A DNA stretch of 64,000 nt, taken from contig CAVPLC010000042.1 of NCBI GenBank assembly GCA_963705835.1, positions 1 to 64,000 on the forward strand. Direction: 5' to 3'. Below the pieces are notes generated by a model, which worked only from the letters and a program-made list of their open reading frames with translations, did not search any database and was not told the origin of the DNA. Both the position numbers and the translations under genes were made by a program. Positions 15,661 to 23,320 of the stretch are shown one piece after another (position 1 is the first letter of the stretch; each line of letters begins with the position of its first letter). This DNA is from Palsa-504 sp963705835 (GTDB taxonomy: Bacteria; Actinomycetota; Actinomycetes; Streptosporangiales; Streptosporangiaceae).

Positions 15661-15893
15661 CCTCTCCTAACTTTCGTCCGCCAGCTGATACGCGGACATG
15701 ACGCAAGAACCGTTGGCTGCGCCGGTCGCGACGCGGGCGGGTGCGCGCCGCCATGAGATCGGCACCCGGCCGCGGAGCGTGTGCGCTGGCCTATGGATGG
15801 CGAAGTTGTCGCGTCTATCCGGCTGAGAGCAAAGGCCGGCGCCACAACCGCCTGTCGGTTTGCCCGTTCGGGTTCGCGGACCGAAATCCCAGA

Positions 15894-15937
15894 GCACCCT
15901 GCCGGGGCCCGCCCAAGGAGCGGTCCCGGCAGGGTGC
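15894..15937 (-). terminator. 13-bp perfect hairpin after peptide gene
   Basis: GCACCCTGCCGGG (15894-15906) pairs perfectly with 15925-15937 around an 18-base loop. It lies 51 bases downstream of the stop of the 68-residue peptide gene on the minus strand and probably terminates it. Confidence 0.6.
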
Positions 15938-15987
15938 GTTCACGCGTTATGCGTCACAGACTCAGCCGCGTAACTGGAACGGAAAAG

Positions 15988-16194
15988 TTAGTTGTTGATG
16001 ACGAACTGCGTGTTCACAGCGGTCTGGTGAGAAAGGAACGTGTTGTGCTGGACCTGGACATTGGTCTGGGAGAAGTTGTAGCTGTGGATGTCCACGTGGT
16101 TGTGGTCGAACGAGCCGTAGATACCCAGGGCTTCGCGCTCCGGCAGCAGCTCGGTGTGCTGGATCTCCAGCTCGTGAATGCTCAGCTCAGACAT
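15988..16194 (-). CDS. 68-residue putative precursor peptide with LPEREALG motif
   Basis: The N-terminal 24 residues look leader-like and acidic: M-S-E-L-S-I-H-E-L-E-I-Q-H-T-E-L-L then P-E-R-E-A-L-G. The rest (about 25-68) is rich in Asn, His, Gln, Ser, Thr and spaced aromatic or Val/Ile residues and has no Cys or Lys. It alternates polar and hydrophobic positions, as expected for beta strands. There is no Sec signal peptide. AAGGGG precedes the ATG by eight bases. The gene sits between a secreted CxxC protein and a PqqD-M50 protease/regulator pair, which suggests a processed or exported peptide. Local GC looks lower than in neighbours. Function inferred only. Confidence 0.65.
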   Translation of the reverse strand: MSELSIHELEIQHTELLPEREALGIYGSFDHNHVDIHSYNFSQTNVQVQHNTFLSHQTAVNTQFVINN

Positions 16195-16679
16195 GGTGTT
16201 TCCCCTTCTTCTTCCTGATGGATTTCCCGGCACCACAGAATTGCGGATACCGAGATGGCACATCACTGACACCCGGTCAGATGTGCACGATTAACATGCC
16301 TGCGGTGACGGGCACCGTAAACAGCTCTCTAGACGGTCGTTATTCCAGCCATGGTTCGACCATCCCGAGGCCATGCTTACGTTTACGGAGCGCCCTCGCG
16401 GGCAAGCGGCTCATATCCCCCCTCCATTTGGAAGACAGCGCTGCATACGTTCTCAGCACTGAGCTTCCGGTATGAGGGTATCGGCCGGATCAACACAACA
16501 GCAATCCCTCATTTTGCTGAGATTACCTCGACCCTCATTTTACCGAGATTGCGGCCGTGAACAGGACGTCCGGTCGTCGCGCCCGCGAGAAAGCCTCGAT
16601 GATGCCTGCGGGAAATTATCGCAATGCATACGCCCGGCTAATCCGGACCTTTCGCCTCTTAGGCCGATATATTCTTCGC
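16195..16679. other. Lower-GC regulatory interval upstream of peptide gene
   Basis: No convincing gene is visible here. Short open frames on the plus strand lack ribosome sites and protein-like composition. The interval is visibly richer in A and T than its surroundings and contains a 19-base direct repeat (16506-16550). It should hold the promoter of the peptide gene at 16194. Confidence 0.5.
16506..16550. repeat. Direct repeat, candidate operator
   Basis: CCCTCATTTTGCTGAGATT (16506-16524) is repeated with two mismatches at 16532-16550, a 26-base period. It lies about 310 bases upstream of the peptide gene and about 130 bases past the end of the double-HTH regulator. It could bind that regulator; this is inference. 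Confidence 0.45.
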
Positions 16680-17351
16680 TCAGTTTGGAGAACGCCGGTC
16701 AAGCCGGGATCGCACTAGCGCCACCGCTTCCAAGGTGGAGTGCACGCCGAGTTTGTTTCTCAGGTTCTGCAGGTGCGTGTTAACGGTCTTCTGCGACATG
16801 TGCAAACGCTTGCCCACCTCACGCAGCCCGAATCCGTTGGCGAGGTGAATCAGGACCTCGCGCTCGCGGGGGGTGAGCGCGGCGAGCAGCGGGTGGTCGC
16901 GACGGGGTTCGCCCGGACCGGGCAGGATCTGCTGGCTAGCCAGGGCCGCGGCCTCGAGCCGGCTGTGCGCGCCGAGCTTGGCCAGCACATTCCTGACGTA
17001 TGTCCGCACGGTGGCGGTCGTGACGTTCATCTCGGACGCCATCTTCTTGGTGTTCTGGCCTTCGGCAATCCGTCGCAGCACCTCCGTTTCCCGCGGCGTC
17101 AACGTCCCGAGCGGGTCATCGGGACGTACGCCTGGTCGCGAGCCTGACCTGCGCGAGGACCCGCCGGCCTGCGCCGACCGCCGAATGGCGATCACGTCCA
17201 CCGCGGAGGTGACCGGGCCGTCTCCGCCGTGACACGCGCCCGCGTCGGCCACGCCGGCGTCGGCCACGCCGGCGTCGGAGCCGAACCGGGCGAGCGCGGC
17301 GATGCCGTCATCAACGGTCACCGCGATGCCCGCCGACCGGTAATCACGCAT
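16680..17351 (-). CDS. LuxR-type regulator with two HTH domains
   Basis: This encodes 223 residues from the ATG at 17351. Two complete LuxR/GerE helix-turn-helix domains follow one another: L-T-P-R-E-T-E-V-L-R-R-I-A-E-G with V-R-T-Y-V-R-N-V-L-A-K-L, and L-T-P-R-E-R-E-V-L-I-H-L-A-N-G with V-N-T-H-L-Q-N-L-R-N-K-L. The N-terminal 80 residues show no clear sensor; a V-A-D-A-G repeat is present. An out-of-frame ATG at 17371 has a better ribosome site (GGAGCGGACCT) and opens M-R-L-I-L-C-E, like a response-regulator N-terminus, before stopping. A frameshift near the start is therefore possible. It probably controls the neighbouring peptide or protease genes. Confidence 0.7.
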   Translation of the reverse strand: MRDYRSAGIAVTVDDGIAALARFGSDAGVADAGVADAGACHGGDGPVTSAVDVIAIRRSAQAGGSSRRSGSRPGVRPDDPLGTLTPRETEVLRRIAEGQNTKKMASEMNVTTATVRTYVRNVLAKLGAHSRLEAAALASQQILPGPGEPRRDHPLLAALTPREREVLIHLANGFGLREVGKRLHMSQKTVNTHLQNLRNKLGVHSTLEAVALVRSRLDRRSPN

Positions 17352-17842
17352 TCGCACAGAATCAGCCGCATAGGTCCGCTCCCTTGCTTGCCCAAGATGG
17401 CACTGGTCGAAATGAGCTGATTCCCTTCGCAATGAGTTCGGCGCAAGACCGACCAGGCCCCTCAAACGGCACCTGAGTTTCTGTCTACCCAGAACCCCCG
17501 GGTCTAGTCATAGGCCGGGAAGCCCCAGCAAAAATGGTAGAGGATGGGGATTGGCCGGGTGCGAGAACGATGAGCTGGATGCGGCGAATCTGACAGGCTT
17601 TCTGCGACGGGAGCTACCGCTCAGGCCGACGATATGACGGATAAGCTCCGCCGCGTCTCGGCTTTATCCGGTTTAGGACAGCTCGCCCCGGATCGGTGCA
17701 TAACGGAACGATGAGAGAAATTTGAGCAATTAACGCGGGCCGAGAAATAAGTCCGTGTTGGCTTTTTGATGCTAGCCTGTCAAAATGAGACTGGCCGGAT
17801 TCCGAAGCAAAGCATCTTTGAATGTGAGTTTTATCTTGAGAT

Positions 17843-17862
17843 GGGCGTAATACCGCCCTTTT
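17843..17862 (+). terminator. Small hairpin plus T-run in 5' leader of M50 gene
   Basis: GGGCG and CGCCC form a 5-bp stem with a 6-base loop, followed directly by TTTT. It lies 70 bases before the ATG at 17933. It could end transcripts from the divergent region or act as an attenuator of the protease gene. Its position rules out a start near 17861. Confidence 0.4.
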
Positions 17863-17932
17863 GTTGGCATTAACCGGGCTGCCGACGGCTCCTAGCCGGT
17901 TCGCGGCACGCGATGGGGGGGCTCAGCGCGTC

Positions 17933-20116
17933 ATGGCGTACGCAGGAAAGCGGCGCACCGATACGGCCGCAGGCGCCGGCGCCGCCGATCCGGGCGATGA
18001 CCCGGCCCGGGACGGGGGCTGGATCGCGGACTACTACCGGCGCCAGCAGCTCGCGTCCGTCTTCTCGGTGGACGCCGACACCGAGAGCGAGTATCCCTTC
18101 CTGAGGGTTTCCGAATCCCCGTTCCCCGCCGCGGAGGCGCTCGACGAGAGTGAGGTCGAGGCCGTGCCGCGGCTGGCGGCGGGCGTCGAGCTGCTCGGTG
18201 AGTACCAGGGATCGGGCCTGACCGAGGTTACGTACCTGGTGCGCAGGCCCGGTGGCCAGGTCGTCCAGGTGTCGCGGCTGCTGTACCTGGTGCTGGACGA
18301 GACGGACGGCAGCCGGACCGTGGCCGAGATCGCGGCGCGGGTCACGGTGGCGTTCGGCCGGACGGTGAGCGCGGGCAACGTGGAGTACCTGCTGGAGAAC
18401 AAGCTTGCTCCGCTCGGGCTGGTCGAGGCGCCGAAGGGAACAGGCTGTGGCCAGGCGGGCGGCCCGGCTCCGGCGATCCTGGGCCTGAAGCTGCGCCGGA
18501 CCCTGGTCCCCGCGCCCGCCGTGCAGCACATCGCGCGCCTGTTCCGGCCGCTGTTCACCCCGGTCGTCGTGGTGGCGGTGCTGGCCTTGCTGATCGGCTC
18601 GGACACCTGGCTGTTCCGGGGCGGACGGACCGGAGCCGCCCTGGACTACGTGGTGCTCCATCCGGTGCTGCTGCTCGCGGTGCTCGGCCTGTCGGTGCTG
18701 TCCCTGCTGTTCCACGAGTGCGGCCACGCCACCGCGTGCCGCTACGGCGGCGCTCGCCCGGGCGTGATCGGGTGCGGCTTCTTCGTGATCTGGCCTGCGT
18801 TCTTCACCAACGTCACCGACGCCTACCGGCTGGGACGAGCGGGCCGCATCCGCACCGATCTCGGCGGCGTGTACTTCAACGCGGTGTTCGCGCTCATGCT
18901 GGCGGCCGCTTACCTGGCGACGGACTACGCCCCGCTGCTCGCCGCGGTCGTCGTGGTCCACCTCGAGATCATCCAGCAGCTCATGCCGTCGCTGCGGTTC
19001 GACGGATACTTCATCCTCGCCGACCTGATCGGCGTGCCCGACCTGTTCCGGCGTATAGGACCCGTGCTGCGCAGCCTGATCCCGGGCCAGCCGACCGATC
19101 CCCGGGTGCGGGACCTCAAGCGCGCGGCCCGGATCGCCCTCACCGCCTGGGTGCTGGCCGTGGTCACGCTGCTCGGCCTCGAACTCGCGCTCATCATCTT
19201 GAACGTCCCCGGCCTCGGCGTGACCTTCGCCCGCTCCCTCGACGCGCAGGCGCACGCCGTGGCCGGGCAGTTCCGGCGGGCCGACATCGCCGACGGGCTG
19301 GTAAGCGTGATCTCGCTGGTGCTGCTGGTCCTGCCCACGGCCGGCCTGTGCTACATCCTGCTGCTCACCGCGCGACGTGCCTTGCGCGCCGTGATCGCGG
19401 TCAACCGCCGGCACCCCGCCCTCCGGGTGCCGTCGGCGGTCACGGCCCTCCTGGTGGCGGCCGCGTTGCTTGCTCACTGGGGACTCGTGCCGATGGGCCA
19501 CCACACGGGGCCGCCGCACGCGCCGGCCGCGCACGCCGCGGCCCAGCGGCCGGCGCCGACCGCAGCATCGGCATCGGCATCGGCCGAAGGCCACCGGGCC
19601 CGCGCCGTGCCGGAGACCCGGCCGGCCGGCGTGACCGCCACGGTGCTCACGCCGGTCAGCGCGCACGGGTTCGACGCGCTGAACAGCCCCGGCATCGACC
19701 CGTACGACGAGAACGACGACCTCGCCGGTTACGCCATCGACAACGATCCGGCCACCGCCTGGCAGACCCAGTACTACCTCGGCAATCCCGTGTTCGGTGG
19801 CCTGAAGAAGGGCAGCGGCCTCATCCTGGACATGGGCAGCCAGGTGAGGCTCAGCTCGGTAACGGTCACCTTCGGGCCGGTGCCCGGCGCCGACGTCGCG
19901 ATCGAGATCGGCAACGACAACACCCTCGCCGCCGCCACGCTGTCCACATTCACCACCGTGGCCAAGGGCACGGATATCGGCGGCACATATACCTTTAATA
20001 CTGCCAATCCGGCTAAAGGGCGGTATGTGCTGATCTGGTTCACCAAGCTGCCGCCGGACGGTCCCGGCCGATTCGCCGCCGAGATCTTCGACATCCAGAT
20101 CCGCGGATCGCGCTGA
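17933..20116 (+). CDS. PqqD-like / M50 metallopeptidase / discoidin-like membrane protein
   Basis: This encodes 727 residues. About 55-165 is a PqqD-like (RRE-type) winged-helix domain (V-S-R-L-L-Y-L-V-L-D-E-T-D-G-S-R-T and N-V-E-Y-L-L-E-N-K-L). Such domains bind leader peptides of RiPPs. Next is a multi-pass M50 site-2-protease-like domain with HECGH at 261-265 and F-D-G-Y (D357) as metal ligands. After about residue 530 a Pro/Ala linker leads to a discoidin-like domain (about 570-727: A-I-D-N-D-P-A-T-A-W-Q-T, G-L-I-L-D-M-G-S) that should lie outside the membrane. It is divergent from the LuxR gene. I infer that it processes or exports the peptide encoded at 15988-16194. ATG 17933 is the best start. 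Confidence 0.8.
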   Translation: MAYAGKRRTDTAAGAGAADPGDDPARDGGWIADYYRRQQLASVFSVDADTESEYPFLRVSESPFPAAEALDESEVEAVPRLAAGVELLGEYQGSGLTEVTYLVRRPGGQVVQVSRLLYLVLDETDGSRTVAEIAARVTVAFGRTVSAGNVEYLLENKLAPLGLVEAPKGTGCGQAGGPAPAILGLKLRRTLVPAPAVQHIARLFRPLFTPVVVVAVLALLIGSDTWLFRGGRTGAALDYVVLHPVLLLAVLGLSVLSLLFHECGHATACRYGGARPGVIGCGFFVIWPAFFTNVTDAYRLGRAGRIRTDLGGVYFNAVFALMLAAAYLATDYAPLLAAVVVVHLEIIQQLMPSLRFDGYFILADLIGVPDLFRRIGPVLRSLIPGQPTDPRVRDLKRAARIALTAWVLAVVTLLGLELALIILNVPGLGVTFARSLDAQAHAVAGQFRRADIADGLVSVISLVLLVLPTAGLCYILLLTARRALRAVIAVNRRHPALRVPSAVTALLVAAALLAHWGLVPMGHHTGPPHAPAAHAAAQRPAPTAASASASAEGHRARAVPETRPAGVTATVLTPVSAHGFDALNSPGIDPYDENDDLAGYAIDNDPATAWQTQYYLGNPVFGGLKKGSGLILDMGSQVRLSSVTVTFGPVPGADVAIEIGNDNTLAAATLSTFTTVAKGTDIGGTYTFNTANPAKGRYVLIWFTKLPPDGPGRFAAEIFDIQIRGSR

Positions 20117-20783
20117 GCCCGGTCCGGCCGACCAGGGCACTGCGGGTCATAAAAAGATATCCAGGGGGGTACTGCCGCGCCGTCACCTCGGCTGATAGGC
20201 TACTGATTGCCATGCGGCAGAGTGTCCGTCACTTTCTTTGGTTTCCCCTTCTTCCTAGGGTGACGGGCACTCTGTTGTGTCCGGGGTTCGGCTCCACGCA
20301 CAATCAGCCCCGACCGGACAAATCCGGCCGGGGCCGACTGGATGGGCTGTACAGCTTCCCTCTTCCTGGCTATTAGACGCCTAGCTTGCGCCGTTGGTTG
20401 TCCTGACATCAAATACGTCCGAGACATATAAGAGCGTCTTCGTATCGGCACGATTTGTTCATCGATATCATATGGCGGTTAGCGGCGTATGGCATGAATT
20501 GGCGTACGATATCGGCCCGCCCGGTCACGCGTGCGCGCCTGCGGTCAGGCGTGCGCGCCTACGGTCACGGGGCCACGGTCCAGGTGCGTGGCCGGTTCGG
20601 CCAGCGCGTGCCTAGCCATCCGCCGGGCCGTGACGCCGCTCCAGGTCAGGCCGACCGGGGTCGCGGGCTTCGCGGTCATGGCCCAAATTCTCCCCGGTTT
20701 GCCCCCGGCCCTCGGCCTAGGCCCCGATATATTCAGGTCCGCACAGCCGGCCTCTGGCGGGGGAGTGGACAGGTGTGACGGGC
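20117..20783. other. Structured non-coding interval
   Basis: About 660 bases between the M50 gene and a phosphoesterase gene. It holds a long imperfect stem (AGAGTGTCCGTCAC at 20219-20232 with 20260-20273, one G-T type mismatch, pyrimidine-rich loop), a second hairpin (GCCCCGACCGG 20307-20317 with 20324-20334), and two 19-base GC-rich direct repeats (20529-20547, 20549-20567). No gene is convincing in it. The second hairpin may terminate the M50 gene. Confidence 0.5.
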
Positions 20784-21800
20784 ATGAGGGTGGAGTGGGG
20801 CGCGCGGAGCGTCCTTGGGCTACTGGGCGCGGCACTGCTGGGCGCGGCACTGCTGGGCGCGGCCGGGTGCTCGGGCCATGCCGCGTCGGCGACGGCAGGA
20901 ACTCAATCGGCAACGGTCACGTCGGTCTCCGTTCCAACGGCGTCCTCGGCGAGCCATCCGTGCGGGACGCAGGCCAAGGCCGGCACCTACCGGCACGTCA
21001 TCTGGATCTGGATGGAGAACCACAGCTCCGGCACGATCATCGGCTCGTCCCAGGCGCCGTACCTCACCACCGTTTCCCGTGAGTGCGGGCTGGCCACCAA
21101 CTACCACAACATCACGCATCCCAGCCTGCCGAACTACGTCGCCGCCACCTCCGGGCTGTCGTATTCGTCCCTGAACGGCTTCCTGCCCGACTGCAACCCG
21201 GGCGGCGGCTGCGACACGTCGGCGCGGAGCATCTTCGGCCAGGGCGAGTCGTGGAAGTCGTACGAGGAGTCGATGCCGTCGAACTGCGACCATTCCAACT
21301 CGGGCAGCTACGCCGTGCGGCACAACCCGGCCGTGTACTACACGACCCTGCACGGCTGCTCCGGTGACGACGTGCCCTTCTCCCGTCTGGCCACCGACCT
21401 GGCGCACAACCAGCTTCCCGCGTTCTCCTTCGTCACGCCGAACCTGATCGACGACATGCACGACGGCACGGTCGCGGACGGCGACAACTGGCTGTCGCAC
21501 AACCTGCCGACGATCCTGTCCAGCGCCGAATACCGGAACGGCTCGACGGCGATCTTCATCACCTGGGACGAGGGCGAAGGCGGCCATTACGCCAGCGGCG
21601 AGCACTGCGCGACCAACACCAGCGACGTGAGCTGCCACATCGCGACCCTCGTCATCAGCCCGAGCACCAAGGCGGGCACCAGGTCGGGCGCGCTGTTCAG
21701 CCACTATTCGCTGCTGGCCACGGCCGAGCAGCTTCTCGGCCTGTCCAAGCTGGGCCAGGCGGCCACCGCCGCCACGATGACCAGGGCGTTCAACCTGTAA
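20784..21800 (+). CDS. Phosphoesterase lipoprotein (PF04185-like acid phosphatase)
   Basis: This encodes 338 residues. The N-terminus is a lipoprotein signal ending L-L-G-A-A-G-C, with a 15-base repeat coding G-A-A-L-L. The catalytic domain resembles the phospholipase C/acid phosphatase phosphoesterases: H-V-I-W-I-W-M-E-N-H-S, H-P-S-L-P-N-Y-V-A-A-T-S-G, T-P-N-L-I-D-D-M-H-D-G and W-D-E-G-E-G-G. These Glu, Asn, Asp and His residues would bind the metal and phosphate. ATG 20784 is chosen; a GTG at 20775 is possible. It should be anchored on the outer face of the membrane. It is not clearly linked to the flanking genes. Confidence 0.85.
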   Translation: MRVEWGARSVLGLLGAALLGAALLGAAGCSGHAASATAGTQSATVTSVSVPTASSASHPCGTQAKAGTYRHVIWIWMENHSSGTIIGSSQAPYLTTVSRECGLATNYHNITHPSLPNYVAATSGLSYSSLNGFLPDCNPGGGCDTSARSIFGQGESWKSYEESMPSNCDHSNSGSYAVRHNPAVYYTTLHGCSGDDVPFSRLATDLAHNQLPAFSFVTPNLIDDMHDGTVADGDNWLSHNLPTILSSAEYRNGSTAIFITWDEGEGGHYASGEHCATNTSDVSCHIATLVISPSTKAGTRSGALFSHYSLLATAEQLLGLSKLGQAATAATMTRAFNL

Positions 21801-21808
21801 CGGCCGGG

Positions 21809-21949
21809 CAGCCTCTCGAGCTGTCCATCAGCCCGACCACCGCGGCCCGGCACGTGGCCAACATCCTGGCCAAGCTGGGCTTCAGGTCCCGCACGCAGAT
21901 CGCCGCGTGGGTCGCCGACCGGCCCTCGCAGGGGAACCAGGATCGTTAA
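21809..21949 (+). pseudogene. LuxR-type HTH C-terminal fragment
   Basis: The 46 codons read S-I-S-P-T-T-A-A-R-H-V-A-N-I-L-A-K-L-G-F and then R-S-R-T-Q-I-A-A-W-V before a stop. This is the recognition-helix half of a LuxR-family HTH, with the N-terminal half and sensor missing. There is no start codon or ribosome site. It starts nine bases after the phosphoesterase stop, so it is a leftover of a deleted regulator. Confidence 0.6.
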
Positions 21950-23118
21950 CCGCTGGCGTCCGCAGCGCCGGCCGCCCGGTCCGGGCCGGCTAGGCCGGCG
22001 AGGGCGGCGCGGTGTGCCTGCGGGCCGCCGGACAGGCGCTCGGCCGACCAGGCGCGGCGGTAGTACAGGTAGGCGTCGTGCTCGGAGGTGAACCCGATGC
22101 CGCCGAACAGGCGGATGGCGGCCTCGGTCACGGTGCGGTAGGCCTGGCCGGCCAGCAGCGCGGCCGCCCGGGCCGCGGTCGGGGCCTCGGCCGCGCCGTC
22201 GGCGTCCGCGACCGCGGCGTACCGGGCGGCGGCCTCGGCGGACTGGAGGGCCTCGAGCATGTCGACGCAGGTACGCGCGACGGCCTGGAAAGAGTCGGCC
22301 GGCCGCCCGAATCGCACCCGGTCCTTGGCGTAGACCACCGCCGCGTCGAGGCACCAGCCGATGCCGCCGACCGCTTCGGCCGCGGTGGCGAGCAGGAATT
22401 CGCGCTCGGCCCGGGCCAGCGCGGCGACCGCGGTCTCGCCCTGTCCGACCAGGACGGCCGGGGTCGCCTCGAAGGCGGTCACACAGACCCGCCGGGTGAG
22501 GTCAAGGCCCGGCTGCCCGGAGACCGCCAGCCCGGGTGCGCCCGCTTCCACCAGGAACATCGCGGGCACGGATCCGGCGGCGGCCGACACCGCGATGATG
22601 CCCGCCACGTGAGCCGCGATGACGTACCAGCAGCGGCCGTACAGCCGCCAGCCATGAGACGTCAGGTGCGCGCGGACACAGCCTGGCCCCGACGACCACC
22701 GGCCGTCCTTGTCGGCGACCGCGATCGTCCCGATCACCGACCCGTCGGCCAGCAGCGGCAGCCATTGCCCTGCGGCCTCGTCACCGGCGGCCTCGTGGTC
22801 CCCGGCGACCAGCAGCGCGGTGGCGGCCAGGCAGCCGGCCAGGAACGGTCCCGGATACAGGGCGCGGCCGAGCTCGGTATGCACCACGCACGCCTCAGCC
22901 GCAGACAAACCCAGGCCGCCGAACTTCTCCGGAATCGTCAGCCCGGCCAGGCCCATCTCGCGGGCCAGCCGACTGTGCAGCTCCGGGCTGTAACCAGGAT
23001 CTTTCTCGAGCATCCCGCGCAGCGTGGAGGGAGGAAGCTGGTCGCTGAGGAGGCCGCGCAGGGTGTCCTGCAGGGCACGCTGGTCCTCGGTGAGGGCCAG
23101 GGAGTCGCGGATGGCCAT
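21946..23118 (-). CDS. Acyl-CoA dehydrogenase family protein
   Basis: This encodes 390 residues with FAD-dependent acyl-CoA dehydrogenase architecture: helical N-terminal domain (L-T-E-D-Q-R-A-L-Q-D-T-L, G-L-A-G-L-T-I-P-E-K-F-G-G-L-G), middle beta domain, and C-terminal helices ending with A-I-R-L-F-G-G-I-G-F-T-S-E-H-D-A. The middle domain is degenerate in the usual FAD motif, as is common in the short 'FadE-like' partners found in steroid or lipid catabolism heterotetramers. ATG 23118 is preferred (GAGGAG upstream) to 23187. It may pair with the crotonase at 26806 in beta-oxidation, though they are 4 kb apart. Confidence 0.82.
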   Translation of the reverse strand: MAIRDSLALTEDQRALQDTLRGLLSDQLPPSTLRGMLEKDPGYSPELHSRLAREMGLAGLTIPEKFGGLGLSAAEACVVHTELGRALYPGPFLAGCLAATALLVAGDHEAAGDEAAGQWLPLLADGSVIGTIAVADKDGRWSSGPGCVRAHLTSHGWRLYGRCWYVIAAHVAGIIAVSAAAGSVPAMFLVEAGAPGLAVSGQPGLDLTRRVCVTAFEATPAVLVGQGETAVAALARAEREFLLATAAEAVGGIGWCLDAAVVYAKDRVRFGRPADSFQAVARTCVDMLEALQSAEAAARYAAVADADGAAEAPTAARAAALLAGQAYRTVTEAAIRLFGGIGFTSEHDAYLYYRRAWSAERLSGGPQAHRAALAGLAGPDRAAGAADASG

Positions 23119-23320
23119 GACGAGCCGCTCCTCACCCCGGGCGTGGCAGGCCGAGGATCCGCTGGGCGAGCCCGGCGCGCCGAGCACTACTGAGATCTAA
23201 GCGTAGGTGACCGCGCCTTGGTTACGGCGACCAGGCGGCGCCGGGGATGGGCGGCTGGCCAACGGCGAGATCCGCTGGACCACGCCCTCCGGACGGCAGC
23301 ACATCACCGAACCCCACCCG

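Noticed and set aside
17870..20140. 756-codon open frame opposite the M50 protease gene
   Set aside because: It is a low-complexity Arg/His/Gln/Asp-rich antisense reading produced by GC-rich third positions.
20400..20783. A gene on the plus strand upstream of the phosphoesterase
   Set aside because: Open frames there are short, Arg/Gly-rich and lack ribosome sites; the true start is ATG 20784.
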